Source of the DNA: Phenylobacterium sp.
GTDB lineage: Bacteria > Pseudomonadota > Alphaproteobacteria > Caulobacterales > Caulobacteraceae
Direction: 5' to 3'
Length of the DNA stretch: 64,000 nucleotides
NCBI GenBank assembly: GCA_020402745.1
Contig: JADBYZ010000015.1
Coordinates: forward strand, 52,045-116,044
In this document: positions 33,849 through 43,013 of the stretch, in pieces
Position numbering within the stretch: position 1 is the stretch's first letter
How the letters are laid out: every line of letters begins with the position of its first letter
Translations under genes and position numbers: made by a program
The notes under the pieces: generated by a model
Seen by the model: only the letters and a program-made list of their open reading frames with translations
What the model was told of the DNA's origin: nothing
Database searches by the model: none

Positions 33849-36455
33849 TCAGGACTTTGCTCCGGGCTTTGCGGTCTTTCGCGCCGCCGGCTTCCTGGCG
33901 GCGGGCTTCTTCGCCGCCGGAGCCTTGGCGGCGGTCGCCTTGGTCGCTGGAGCCTTGCGGGTCCTTCCCTTTGCCGCCGGGGCCTTGGCCGCGCGGGCGG
34001 CCAGCAGTTCCACGGCCGCCTCAAGGGTCAGCTCCGCCGGATCGGACCCCCGGGGAATGTTGGCGTTCACCTGGCCATGCTTGACGTAGGGACCATAGCG
34101 TCCGGCCAGGATCTTCACGGGCGCACCATCCGCCGGGTGGGCGCCCAGGTCCCGAAGGGCCGCGGCCTCGCCGCGACCAGCCCGGCCCCCGGCCTTCTTC
34201 TCGGCCAGCAGGGTTACGGCCCGGTTCAACCCGACCTCGAACACCTCGTCCACCCCCGGAAGGTTGGCGTAGACGCCGGCGTGCTGGACGAAGGGGCCAT
34301 AGCGCCCGATCCCGGCCAGGATGACGCCTCCGTCCTCCGGGTGAAGACCCACCTCCCTGGGCAGGCGAAGCAGTCTCAGGCCCTTCTCCAGGTCCATGGC
34401 CTCTGGCGACCAGCCCTTGGGCAGGGAGGCGCGCTTGGGTTTCTCCGCCTCGCCCAGCTGGACAAACGGTCCGAAACGCCCGGACTTCAGGAAGACGGTC
34501 AGCCCCGTCTCGGGGTCCGTTCCCAGCTCACGGTCGCCGGAGGGGGTCTCGCCATCCTCGGAAGGGGGACCGAATTTCCGGGTGTAGCGGCACTCCGGAT
34601 AGTTGGAGCAGCCGATGAAGGGCTCGAAACGGCTGGGCTTGAGGGACAGCTCTCCTGTGCCGCACTTCGGACAGGTCCGGCCGCCCTCGCCGGGGAACAG
34701 GAAGGGACCCAGGGTGGTGTTCAGGGCCTCGATCACGTCCCGGGTCGGTTGCTTCAGGACCTCGGCGGTGGCGGGCTGGAACTCGCCCCAGAACTCGCGC
34801 AGCAGGGCCTTCCAGTCGAGATCGCCGGCCGAGACCTGGTCCAGCTTCTCCTCCAGCGCCGCTGTGAAGTCGTACTCGACATAGCGGTTGAAGAAGGACT
34901 CCAGGAACACCGTCACCAGGCGTCCCTTGTCCTCTGGAATGAACCGGTTCTTGTCCATCCGCACATAGCTCCGGTCGCGCAGGACCGACAGGATGGAGGC
35001 GTAGGTCGAGGGCCGGCCGATCCCGAGCTCCTCCATCTTCCGGACCAGGCTGGCTTCGGAATAGCGCGGCGGCGGCTCGGTGAAATGCTGGTCAGCCTTG
35101 GCCTTGCGGACCTCGGCGGCGGCGCCCGCGTTCAGCTGCGGAAGGCGGCCGCCATCCTCGTCCTCGGGGTCGTCCCGGCCTTCCTCGTAGACCTTGAGGT
35201 AGCCGTCGAAGAGGATGACCTGGCCGGTGGCCCGAAGGCCGGTGCGGCCGTCCGGCGTCGACAGGTCCACCGTCGTGCGTTCGATCCGGGCGGACTCCAT
35301 CTGCGAGGCCAGCATGCGCTTCCAGATCAGCTCATAGAGCCGGCCCAGGTCGCCTTCCAGCCGAAGGGAGCCGGGGTTGCGGGCTAGGCTGGTGGGGCGG
35401 ATGGCCTCGTGGGCCTCCTGGGCGTTGCGCGCCTTGGTGCGGTACTGACGGGCGCTCTCCGGAAGATAAGACCCTCCGAAAAGGCCTGAGATCACCTCGC
35501 GGGCTTCCTGAAGCGCCTCCGGCGCCGACTGGACGCCGTCGGTCCGCATATAGGTGATCAGGCCGACGGTCTCACCGCCGATGTCGACGCCCTCATAAAG
35601 CTTCTGCGCCGCCTGCATGGTCCTCTGGGCCGCGAAACCCAGCTTGCGCGCCGCTTCCTGCTGGAGCGTCGAGGTGGTGAAGGGCGGGGCCGGCGAGCGC
35701 CGGGCGGGCTTCTTCTCTACGGCCGAGATGGTGAAGGCGCCGGCCTCCACCGCCTTGCGTGCGGCCTCGGCGGCGTCGGCGTTCCCCAGGTCGAACTTGG
35801 TCAGCTTACGGCCCTCATGCACCGCCAGACGGGCGGTGAAGGGGGCGCCGGCAGAGGTCATGTCGGCCTCCACCGTCCAGTACTCGCGGGTGACGAAGCG
35901 CTCGATCTCGATCTCGCGGTCCACCACCAGGCGAAGGGCCACCGACTGGACCCGGCCCGCCGATCGGGCGCCGGGCAGCTTGCGCCACAGGACAGGAGAG
36001 AGATTAAAGCCCACCAGATAGTCCAGGGCCCGGCGGGCGAGGTAGGCCTCCACCAGCTCCATGTCGATCTGGCGAGGCGACTTCATCGCCTCGGTCACGG
36101 CCGACTTCGTGATGGCGTTGAACACCACCCGCTCGACCGGCTTATCCTTCACCGCCCGCTTCTGGCGCAGCACATCCAGGACATGCCAGGAAATGGCCTC
36201 ACCCTCGCGGTCCGGGTCGGTGGCCAGGATGATGCGGTCCGAGGCCTTGGCCGCCTCTGCAATCTCCGACAGGCGCTTGGCCGCCTTGGCGTCGACCTCC
36301 CAGGACATGGCGAAGTCCTCGTCCGGCCGGACCGAGCCGTCCTTGGGCGGCAGATCCCGGACATGGCCATAGCTCGCCAGGACCTTGTAGTCCGACCCCA
36401 GGTATTTGTTGATGGTCTTGGCCTTGGCGGGGCTCTCGACGATGACGAGGTGCAT
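33849..36455 (-). CDS. topA: DNA topoisomerase I (type IA)
   Basis: An 868-residue enzyme relaxing negative supercoils. The TOPRIM domain (LVIVESPAKAKTINKYLG at the start, DPDREGE near 120) leads to the catalytic core with active-site Tyr in TYMRTDG. There is a C4 zinc module (CPKCG...CSNYPEC), then three divergent C-terminal repeats (GRFGPFVQ, GRYGPFVQ, GRYGPYVK) and a Lys/Ala/Pro-rich tail of about 50 residues. Start ATG 36455; the open extension to 36524 is not family-like. Confidence 0.95.
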   Translation of the reverse strand: MHLVIVESPAKAKTINKYLGSDYKVLASYGHVRDLPPKDGSVRPDEDFAMSWEVDAKAAKRLSEIAEAAKASDRIILATDPDREGEAISWHVLDVLRQKRAVKDKPVERVVFNAITKSAVTEAMKSPRQIDMELVEAYLARRALDYLVGFNLSPVLWRKLPGARSAGRVQSVALRLVVDREIEIERFVTREYWTVEADMTSAGAPFTARLAVHEGRKLTKFDLGNADAAEAARKAVEAGAFTISAVEKKPARRSPAPPFTTSTLQQEAARKLGFAAQRTMQAAQKLYEGVDIGGETVGLITYMRTDGVQSAPEALQEAREVISGLFGGSYLPESARQYRTKARNAQEAHEAIRPTSLARNPGSLRLEGDLGRLYELIWKRMLASQMESARIERTTVDLSTPDGRTGLRATGQVILFDGYLKVYEEGRDDPEDEDGGRLPQLNAGAAAEVRKAKADQHFTEPPPRYSEASLVRKMEELGIGRPSTYASILSVLRDRSYVRMDKNRFIPEDKGRLVTVFLESFFNRYVEYDFTAALEEKLDQVSAGDLDWKALLREFWGEFQPATAEVLKQPTRDVIEALNTTLGPFLFPGEGGRTCPKCGTGELSLKPSRFEPFIGCSNYPECRYTRKFGPPSEDGETPSGDRELGTDPETGLTVFLKSGRFGPFVQLGEAEKPKRASLPKGWSPEAMDLEKGLRLLRLPREVGLHPEDGGVILAGIGRYGPFVQHAGVYANLPGVDEVFEVGLNRAVTLLAEKKAGGRAGRGEAAALRDLGAHPADGAPVKILAGRYGPYVKHGQVNANIPRGSDPAELTLEAAVELLAARAAKAPAAKGRTRKAPATKATAAKAPAAKKPAARKPAARKTAKPGAKS

Positions 36456-36548
36456 GAAGTTCCTTGGAGCCCGGTGGCCCTGTGAAGGGGCGAGAAAGTG
36501 GGCTCGGGATGGGGCGGCTGTCAACTTGGCCTGCAGAACAGGCCGGCG

Positions 36549-37658
36549 TCAGGCCAGGGCCGCCCCGCCTCCGGTGGTGAAAACCACCTGTCCGGACAAT
36601 TCCAGCTCGGCCAAGGCGGCGTTCACTTCCGCTGTCGTGAGGCCAGACAGGCGAACGATCTCGTCCCTCGGCGCGGGTGACGGCGACAGCAGGGTCAGGA
36701 TGTTGTCCCGCGCTGTCTGCGGCCCCTCGCCCGTCAGACCGGGCCTCACCGCCGGCAGCGGGTCGAAGGCAAGCTCGGGTTCGGCGAGGCCCGACAGTCC
36801 GGCCAGGGCGCGGAGCACGTCTTCAGCGCCCTCGCAGACTGCGGCGCCCTGCCGGAGCAGATCATTTCCGCCCCGTGACCTTGGGTCCAGTGGCGAGCCC
36901 GGGACGGCGAGGACTTCGCGGCCCATCTCCGCCCCCAGCCTGGCGGTGATGAGCGAACCCGAACGGAGTTCGGCCTCCACCACGACGACGGCCCGGGCAA
37001 GCCCGGCGATGATCCGGTTGCGTCGGGGAAAGTCCGCTGCCGTCGCTGTGCGGCCAGGCGGGTTCTCAGACACCATGCAGCCCCCGGCGGCCAGGATGGC
37101 GGCGTAAAGGTCAGCGTGCTGGGAGGGATAGATGTCGTCGACCCCGCCGCCGAGGACCGCCGACGTCCCTGTGGCCAGGGCTCCCTGGTGGGCGGCGCCA
37201 TCCACACCCCGGGCCAGCCCGGACACCACGGTCAGGCCTGCAGCGCCGAGATCGGCGGCGAGGGCGCCGGCGAACCTCCGGCCCAGGGCCGAGGCGGCCC
37301 GCGCGCCCACAATGGCGACGCAGGTCCGTTCGAGGGGGCGGGGATCTCCCAGCACCCAGACGAGGGGCGGCGGCGGGTCAAGGGCGGCCAACAGGGCCGG
37401 GAACCCGGGATCGCAGGCCAGGAGAAGGCGTGCGCCCAGGGCGTCTCCTGCGGCGATCTCGTCTTCCGCCTGCGCCGGCGTCTGGGGGGCGATGGGCGTC
37501 ATCCTCCCGACCCTGCGGGACAGGTCGGGCAGGGCCTCAAGGGCCAGGGAGGGATCACCGTACCGCCGGATCAGCTCCCGGAAGGTGACGGCGCCGACGC
37601 TGGGGGTCCGCGCCAGTCGCAGCCAGTCCCGTCTGAACGCGGCCGGGCGGTCCGTCAC
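36549..37658 (-). CDS. dprA: DNA-processing protein DprA
   Basis: A 369-residue protein that loads RecA onto incoming single-stranded DNA in transformation. An N-terminal helical SAM-like region is followed by the Rossmann-like DprA domain (VAIVGARAASALGRR, VSGLARGVDGAAHQGAL, YPSQHADLYAAI, ENPPGRT) and a C-terminal winged helix (RDEIVRLSGLTTAEVNAALAELELSGQV). The start overlaps plsY's stop by 4 nt. Whether the organism is naturally competent cannot be told from this gene alone. Confidence 0.93.
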   Translation of the reverse strand: MTDRPAAFRRDWLRLARTPSVGAVTFRELIRRYGDPSLALEALPDLSRRVGRMTPIAPQTPAQAEDEIAAGDALGARLLLACDPGFPALLAALDPPPPLVWVLGDPRPLERTCVAIVGARAASALGRRFAGALAADLGAAGLTVVSGLARGVDGAAHQGALATGTSAVLGGGVDDIYPSQHADLYAAILAAGGCMVSENPPGRTATAADFPRRNRIIAGLARAVVVVEAELRSGSLITARLGAEMGREVLAVPGSPLDPRSRGGNDLLRQGAAVCEGAEDVLRALAGLSGLAEPELAFDPLPAVRPGLTGEGPQTARDNILTLLSPSPAPRDEIVRLSGLTTAEVNAALAELELSGQVVFTTGGGAALA

Positions 37659-38320
37659 GGCGCCTCAGGTGGAGGTTCGGGCGGGGCCGCAGGCGACTTG
37701 CCGCCGCCGATACGAGGTTCCTCGCCCTTGAGGATCCGCCGCAGATTCTCCTGGTGATGCACGAAGATCAGGGCGCCCATGAAGAGGGTCAGGGTCACGA
37801 TGGCGTGGGGGGAGTGAAAGACGAAGAGGGCGAAGAGGGGCGCAAGGGCGGCGGCCGTGAGGCTCGCGAGGGAGGAAATCCGGAAGAGGACCGCCATAAG
37901 AATCCAGGTTGCGGCGGCGGCCACGCCGACCGGGAAGGCGGCCGCCAGAAGGGTGCCGAAGAAGGTCGAGACACCCTTTCCGCCCCTGAACTTCAGAAAG
38001 ACGGGGAAGAGGTGACCGAGGAAGGCCGACCCCGCCGCCAGGGCCACCAGGGTCTGCCGGGTGGCATCCGGCGCGCCGCGGGTCAACAGGACCGCCGCCA
38101 GCACCGCGAGAGCGCCTTTGCCCCCGTCGCCGAGCAGGGTCAGGAGGGCCAGGTCCTTTCGGCCGGACCGCAGGACATTGGTCGCCCCGATATTCCCTGA
38201 GCCGATACTGCGGGGGTCGCCGGCGCCGGCCAGCCTCATGCTGATGACGCCGAAGGGCGTGGACCCCAGGAGGTAACCCCCGACCATGATGGCGGCGATG
38301 ACGAGTGATTCGTTGGGCAT
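37655..38320 (-). CDS. plsY: Glycerol-3-phosphate 1-O-acyltransferase PlsY
   Basis: A 221-residue membrane enzyme with five helices that transfers an acyl group from acyl-phosphate to glycerol-3-phosphate. All three motifs are present: GSGNIGATNVLRSG, HLFPVFLKFRGGKGVSTFFG and VHHQENLRRILKGEEPRI. A short Pro-rich tail (PPEPPPEAP) ends the protein. It leads a plsY-dprA pair. Confidence 0.95.
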   Translation of the reverse strand: MPNESLVIAAIMVGGYLLGSTPFGVISMRLAGAGDPRSIGSGNIGATNVLRSGRKDLALLTLLGDGGKGALAVLAAVLLTRGAPDATRQTLVALAAGSAFLGHLFPVFLKFRGGKGVSTFFGTLLAAAFPVGVAAAATWILMAVLFRISSLASLTAAALAPLFALFVFHSPHAIVTLTLFMGALIFVHHQENLRRILKGEEPRIGGGKSPAAPPEPPPEAP

Positions 38321-38390
38321 GGGCGGCGGGCTCCTCCGATGGCCCGGACAGTCTAGGTCGCCGCCATCCCCACGTCACCCTCAAGGCGCA

Positions 38391-38418
38391 GACAAGCACG
38401 CCCGAAAGTGTTCGTCAA
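38391..38418 (-). promoter_or_regulatory. Possible sigma-73-type promoter for plsY-dprA
   Basis: On the minus strand TTGACGA is followed, after 14 nt, by GCTTGTCT, a fair match to the Caulobacter housekeeping promoter pattern (TTGACGS, 10-14 nt, GCTANAWC). The start codon is 70 nt further on. Position is sensible, but the -10 element is weak. Confidence 0.3.
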
Positions 38419-38442
38419 ACGTTCCTTTTTCGCGTGGCGCTC

Positions 38443-39744
38443 TCAGGCCGCAAAGATCGTCCTTCCCGCGACAAGGGTCCTCTGCACCGCTCCCTGCAGC
38501 CGGCGGCCGTCGAAGGGCGTATTCCGCGAGCGCGACTTCAGGGCGTCGGGGTCCACCACCAGGGGCGCGTTCAGATCGCACAGCACCAGGTCTGCAGGGG
38601 CGCCGCGCGAAATCCGCCCGCAAGGCAGGCCCAGCAGGTCCGCCGGCCGCACCGTGACGGCGGCGATCAGCTTCATCAGCGGAATCCGGCCCTCATGATG
38701 GAAGGCCAGCAGGGCGGGCAGCAGGGTCTGGAGCCCCACCGCGCCGGGGGCCGCCTCCGCGAAGGGCAGCCGCTTGTCTTCCGGCGGGGCGGGGGCGTGG
38801 GCCGAAACCACCACATCGATCAGGCCGTTCGCCAGGGCCTCGATCACCGCCTGCCGGTCGTCCTCGCTGCGGACGGGGGGATCGAACTTCAGGAAGGTGC
38901 GGTAGTCGCCGATATCGATCTCGTTGAAGGTCAGGTGATTGATCGAGGTCGTGGCGAAGACGGGCAGGCCGCGCCGCTTGCCGCGCTCCAGCGATTCGAG
39001 GGCGCAGGCGGTGGTGACCTGGTCGGCCAGGAAGCGCGCGCCGGTCATCTCCACCAGGGCGAGGTCCCGCTCCAGCATGATCTTCTCGGCCTCGGGCGGG
39101 GCGCTGGGCAGGCCCATCCGCCCGGCGAACTCGCCGGAGGTGGCGGCGGCCCCCTCGCTCAGCCAGGGATCCGCAGGCCGGTGGGCCACCAGCATGCCGA
39201 AACCCTTCGCATAGGCCAGGACCCGCCGCATCACCTTGGAGTTGACGATCGGGCGGTCGGCGTCGGTGACGTAGACGCAGCCGGCCTCGGCCATCAGGCC
39301 GATCTCGGCCATGCGTTCGCCCAGGCAGCCTTGCGTCGCGGCGCCGGCGGGCAGGATGTTGACCAGGCTGGAGTCCCGCGCCCGGCGGCGGATGAAGTCC
39401 ACCACGGAGGCCTCGTCGATCACCGGGTCGGTATCGGGCTGGACGACGAAGGTGGTCACCCCGCCGGCCGCGGCGGCCTCCGAGGCCGAGCGCAGGGTCT
39501 CGCGGGTCTCGAAGCCGGGCTCGCCTGTCTTGGCGCGCAGATCGACCAGCCCGGGGATCAGGAGGGCGCCGGCCGCATCGAGGGTCTCGTAGTCGCCTCC
39601 CACCGCGCCGGGGTCGCCATCCGTGACGATCGCCTCGATCCGGCCGTCCCGGACGAACAGGGCGCCCCGGGCGTCGAGCCCGCTCGCCGGATCGACGATG
39701 CGGGCGTTGAGGAGGGCCAGGGGGCGGTCGGATGCGGCGCTCAC
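38443..39744 (-). CDS. Dihydroorotase homologue, probably inactive (PyrC'/PyrX type)
   Basis: A 433-residue amidohydrolase-fold protein aligned with class I dihydroorotase (LLIPGLVDL..., [15 protein letters not shown]). However, the metal-binding H-x-H that should follow GLVDL is replaced by RAK, and the catalytic Asp of the usual TDHAPH motif is lost (SAHAPA). This is the pattern of PyrC', the non-catalytic partner that holds aspartate carbamoyltransferase in a dodecamer in Pseudomonas. The nearby pyrB fits. GTG 39744 overlaps the upstream gene as GTGA; an ATG at 39765 is less likely. Confidence 0.85.
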   Translation of the reverse strand: MSAASDRPLALLNARIVDPASGLDARGALFVRDGRIEAIVTDGDPGAVGGDYETLDAAGALLIPGLVDLRAKTGEPGFETRETLRSASEAAAAGGVTTFVVQPDTDPVIDEASVVDFIRRRARDSSLVNILPAGAATQGCLGERMAEIGLMAEAGCVYVTDADRPIVNSKVMRRVLAYAKGFGMLVAHRPADPWLSEGAAATSGEFAGRMGLPSAPPEAEKIMLERDLALVEMTGARFLADQVTTACALESLERGKRRGLPVFATTSINHLTFNEIDIGDYRTFLKFDPPVRSEDDRQAVIEALANGLIDVVVSAHAPAPPEDKRLPFAEAAPGAVGLQTLLPALLAFHHEGRIPLMKLIAAVTVRPADLLGLPCGRISRGAPADLVLCDLNAPLVVDPDALKSRSRNTPFDGRRLQGAVQRTLVAGRTIFAA

Positions 39745-40322
39745 AGCTGGAACCTCTCGAGCCACTTCTCCTGCGCCGGCGCCTCGTAGGCCGCCAGGGC
39801 CGTGACGAGCTGCGCCGGGTCCTCGCCGAAGATCAGCATGTCCCGGTGCGCCTCACGCAGGAAGCCCTCGCCGACCGCGTGGTCGATGAAGGTCCGAAGC
39901 GGGTCGTAATAGCCCTCGACATTCAGGAAGGCCGCCGGCTTGGCGTGGATGGCCAGCTGGCCCCAGGTCCAGATCTCGAAGACCTCCTCCAGGGTGCCGG
40001 CGCCGCCGGGCAGGGCGATGAAGGCGTCGGACAATTCCGCCATGCGCGCCTTGCGCTGGTGCATGGTCTCGACGATCTCGAGCCGGGTCAGGCCGGTGTG
40101 CTCCAGCTCCTTGCGGGCCAGGGCGCGGGGCAGGACGCCAAAGACCTCGCCGCCGGCCGCCAGGGCGCCGTCGGCCGCTGCGCCCATCAGGCCCACCTTC
40201 GAGCCGCCGAAGACCATCGAGAGCCCCGCCTCGGCCAGGGTGCGGCCCGTGCGGGCGGCGGCCTCGGCATAGACCGGCCGGAAGCCCGGGCTGGAGCCGC
40301 AGAAGACGCAGATGCTGCGCAT
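39741..40322 (-). CDS. LOG family (TIGR00730) nucleoside 5'-monophosphate phosphoribohydrolase
   Basis: A 193-residue Rossmann-like protein. [14 protein letters not shown] opens it, [18 protein letters not shown] and [20 protein letters not shown] carry the conserved PGGxGTxxE motif. Members split the N-glycosidic bond of nucleotides; plant LOGs release cytokinins and bacterial ones act on NMPs. It lies between pyrB (stop/start TGATG overlap) and pyrC' (GTGA overlap), suggesting a link to pyrimidine nucleotide pools. Much of the longer open frame upstream is pyrB antisense-frame sequence. Confidence 0.85.
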   Translation of the reverse strand: MRSICVFCGSSPGFRPVYAEAAARTGRTLAEAGLSMVFGGSKVGLMGAAADGALAAGGEVFGVLPRALARKELEHTGLTRLEIVETMHQRKARMAELSDAFIALPGGAGTLEEVFEIWTWGQLAIHAKPAAFLNVEGYYDPLRTFIDHAVGEGFLREAHRDMLIFGEDPAQLVTALAAYEAPAQEKWLERFQL

Positions 40323-41302
40323 CAGCTGTTCTCCAGGCGGGCGGCGAGGGCGGCCAGGATGGCCATCCGGGCGGCGACGCCCATCTCCACCTGGTCCTGG
40401 ATGAGCGAGATCGTCAGGTCGTCGGCGACGTCGGAGTCGATCTCCACGCCCCGGTTCATGGGCCCAGGGTGCATGACCTTCACATGGTCGGCGGCGGCGC
40501 CCAGCTTTTCCCGGTCCAGGCCCCAGAAGCGGAAGTACTCCCGCGGGGAGGGGGCGAAGGCGCCGTCCATCCGCTCCAGCTGCAGGCGCAGCATCATCAC
40601 GACGTCGCAGCCGGCGATGCCCTGGCGCAGATCGTTGAACACCTGGACCCCCCACCGGTCCGCCTGGGCCGGAATCAGGGTCGGCGGGCCCACCAGCCGC
40701 ACCTCGGCGCCCATCATCTGCAGGAGGCCGACGTTGGAGCGGGCCACGCGTGAATGAAGGATGTCGCCGCAGATGGCGACCCTCAGGCCGGCGATGCGCC
40801 CGAAGGCCCGGCGCATGGACAGGGCGTCCAGCAGGGCCTGGGTCGGATGCTCGTGCTGGCCGTCGCCGGCGTTGATCACCGAGCATGACACCTTCTGCGC
40901 CAGCAGGGAGGCCGCGCCGGAGGCGGCGTGGCGGATCACCAGGATGTCCGGCCGCATGGCGTTCAGCGTCACCGCCGTGTCGATCAGGGTCTCGCCCTTG
41001 GCGATGGAGGAGCCGCCGGGGCTCATATTGATCGTGTCGGCGCCCAGCCGCTTCGCCGCCAGCTCGAAGGAGCTCTGGGTCCGGGTCGAGTTCTCGAAGA
41101 ACAGGTTGATAAGGGTCCGGCCCTTCAGGAGGTCCAGGTTCTTCGACACCTGCCGGTTCAGGGCGACAAACCCTTCGGCAAGGTCAAGGAGCCGGGCCAC
41201 CTCGACAGGGTTCAGGTCAAGGACGGACAGAAAATGCCGGCGGGGAAAGGGGAAGGTCCTGCCCAGGACCTCGCTCAGACCGTGTTCGATGCGGCTCATC
41301 AA
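40322..41302 (-). CDS. pyrB: Aspartate carbamoyltransferase catalytic subunit
   Basis: A 326-residue enzyme making carbamoyl-aspartate in pyrimidine synthesis. [22 protein letters not shown] contains the carbamoyl-phosphate loop, [19 protein letters not shown] the second conserved block, and [11 protein letters not shown] the C-terminal one. No pyrI regulatory subunit gene is nearby; the partner is likely the pyrC' product two genes downstream. The start is MM at 41302/41299. Confidence 0.95.
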   Translation of the reverse strand: MMSRIEHGLSEVLGRTFPFPRRHFLSVLDLNPVEVARLLDLAEGFVALNRQVSKNLDLLKGRTLINLFFENSTRTQSSFELAAKRLGADTINMSPGGSSIAKGETLIDTAVTLNAMRPDILVIRHAASGAASLLAQKVSCSVINAGDGQHEHPTQALLDALSMRRAFGRIAGLRVAICGDILHSRVARSNVGLLQMMGAEVRLVGPPTLIPAQADRWGVQVFNDLRQGIAGCDVVMMLRLQLERMDGAFAPSPREYFRFWGLDREKLGAAADHVKVMHPGPMNRGVEIDSDVADDLTISLIQDQVEMGVAARMAILAALAARLENS

Positions 41303-41346
41303 AGCGCCGTCTTAGGGGGCTTTCCCGCCCAAGCCAAGGAAAAGGC

Positions 41347-41826
41347 TCAGTCGCCGCCGAGGGCCCGGAGCCGGTCCAGCGCCGCGTCGAGGATCCAGGC
41401 CGCGGCCGCCCGGTCCACGACCTGGCTACGCTTGCCCCGGGACAGGTCCGCCTCGCCGATCAGGGTGCGCTCCACCGCGGCGGTGGAGAGGCGCTCGTCC
41501 TGGAAGGTGACGATCAGGTCCGGGCGCAGGCGGAGCAGGTTCCGGCCCAGGGCTCGACAGGACTGACAGCGGGGCCCCTCCGTTCCGTCCATGTTGAGCG
41601 GTAGGCCGATCACGAGGGCGGTGGAGCCGCGCTCGTCCATGAGCCGGAAAAGGGCGGCGGCGTCGTCGGTGAACTTGACCTTCCGGATGACGGAATGGGG
41701 GGTGGCCACCGTCCACAGAGCGTCGCTGAAGGCGACCCCCAGGGTCTTCTCACCCGCATCCACACCCGTCAGGGCGCCCTTCCGGGGAAGGGTGGGGGGC
41801 AGGTCGTCGAGATTGATGACGGGCAT
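41347..41826 (-). CDS. ruvX: Putative pre-16S rRNA nuclease / Holliday junction resolvase YqgF
   Basis: A 159-residue RNase H-fold protein. GVDAGEKTLGVAFSD carries the first catalytic Asp, ALVIGLPLNMDGTEG and FQDERLSTAAVERTL are the other two conserved blocks, and DRAAAAWILDAALD the C-terminal helix. E. coli YqgF processes the 5' end of 16S rRNA. The start MPVINLDDL is fixed by the family. It lies 44 nt upstream of pyrB. Confidence 0.93.
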   Translation of the reverse strand: MPVINLDDLPPTLPRKGALTGVDAGEKTLGVAFSDALWTVATPHSVIRKVKFTDDAAALFRLMDERGSTALVIGLPLNMDGTEGPRCQSCRALGRNLLRLRPDLIVTFQDERLSTAAVERTLIGEADLSRGKRSQVVDRAAAAWILDAALDRLRALGGD

Positions 41827-41948
41827 GGCGCGTCCTACCCCCGAAGCTGCCTGGCCGCCAACACCTACCGGAGACTCAAAGACGCGAGGGTCAGGCGTCC
41901 ACTTCGCCCCGCCCTTGATTTCCCCGCCGGAATCCGGCGCCTGAGGGC

Positions 41949-43013
41949 ATGGGCGGGTCGGGCGCAGCTTCCGTGATCGTGGTCGGGGCCGGGGTGTTCG
42001 GCCTGGCGACGGGCCTCGCCCTGGCCGAAGCCGGCCTCAAGGTGCGCATGGTGGCGGAGACCGTCCCGGGGCGGACCGCTTCCGGCGTGGCGGCCGGCAT
42101 GCTGGCGCCAGCCTTCGAGAGCGTCCTCGATCCCCCGACGCCACAGAGCCTCGACCTGCTGCGGGCAAGCCGCGACCTCTGGCTGGGCCTGGCCGGTCGG
42201 CTGGGGGTGGCTCTCGACCGCTCGGGCGCCGCCGCGGTGGGCCCGGACGCGTGGGTCCAGGACCTGCAGGCCCAGCTCGAGGCCCTGGGGCTGGAGGTCC
42301 GGGATGCGGGGCGAGCCGAGATGCAGACCTGGACGCCGGGCCTGGCGCCGCAGTTCGGTCGCGCCCTGGTCACGCTCGAGGACTGGCGGATCGAGCCACA
42401 GGACGCCCTGGCGGCGATGGCGGCGCGGTTGAGGGAGCTGGGCGGGACGGTGGAGGCCGGCGCCCTTTCCGATCGGGACCTCGCCGACTCGCCTGGCCCC
42501 GTGGTTCTGGCCACGGGCGCCGACCAGAGGTTGTCGGCCCTGGCGCCGGAGCTGGCCCTCCTTTCACCCATCAAGGGACAGATCCTGTGGCGGGCGGACC
42601 GCGCGCCGCCGAGCCGGGTGATCCGCACCCCAGGCGCCTACCTGCTGGGCTCGGGGGGCGGACTGCTGGCCGGGGCGACTATGGAGGCGGGGCGCGCGGA
42701 CCTGGCGGCGGACCTGCAGGCCCAGGCGAGCCTGCGAGGGGCTCTGGCCGGGGTGATCCCGCTCCTGCCTCCGGAGGGTTGGGAGACCCGCGTCGGGGTG
42801 CGGGCGGCCAGTCCTGACGGCCTTCCCCTGGCGGGCGCCTCAGTGCGTCCCGGCGTCTTCCTGGCAGTGGGGGCGCGTCGCAATGGCTGGCTCCTGGCGC
42901 CCCTCGTGGCGGAGATTGTCACGGCGGCGGTGACCGGAGAGGATGGCGGGCGCTGGGCCCGGCGACTCGATCCCTCGCGGTTCGCTCCGGGGACAGGGGA
43001 GGTTCAGGCATGA
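41949..43013 (+). CDS. FAD-dependent oxidoreductase, glycine oxidase (ThiO)-like
   Basis: A 354-residue DAO-family flavoprotein. VIVVGAGVFGLATGLALAEAG is the ADP-binding loop, VAAGMLAPAFES and the C-terminal RRNGWLLAPLVAEIVTAAV match glycine oxidase/ThiO, which makes iminoglycine for thiamine synthesis. No other thiamine genes are adjacent and no TPP riboswitch precedes it, so a general amino-acid oxidase role is possible. It overlaps the following acyl-CoA dehydrogenase by 4 nt (ATGA). Confidence 0.75.
   Translation: MGGSGAASVIVVGAGVFGLATGLALAEAGLKVRMVAETVPGRTASGVAAGMLAPAFESVLDPPTPQSLDLLRASRDLWLGLAGRLGVALDRSGAAAVGPDAWVQDLQAQLEALGLEVRDAGRAEMQTWTPGLAPQFGRALVTLEDWRIEPQDALAAMAARLRELGGTVEAGALSDRDLADSPGPVVLATGADQRLSALAPELALLSPIKGQILWRADRAPPSRVIRTPGAYLLGSGGGLLAGATMEAGRADLAADLQAQASLRGALAGVIPLLPPEGWETRVGVRAASPDGLPLAGASVRPGVFLAVGARRNGWLLAPLVAEIVTAAVTGEDGGRWARRLDPSRFAPGTGEVQA

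Noticed and set aside
41827-41948. Possible TPP riboswitch ahead of the ThiO-like gene
   Set aside because: No CUGAGA or ACCUGAUC-like conserved core in this 122-nt region.
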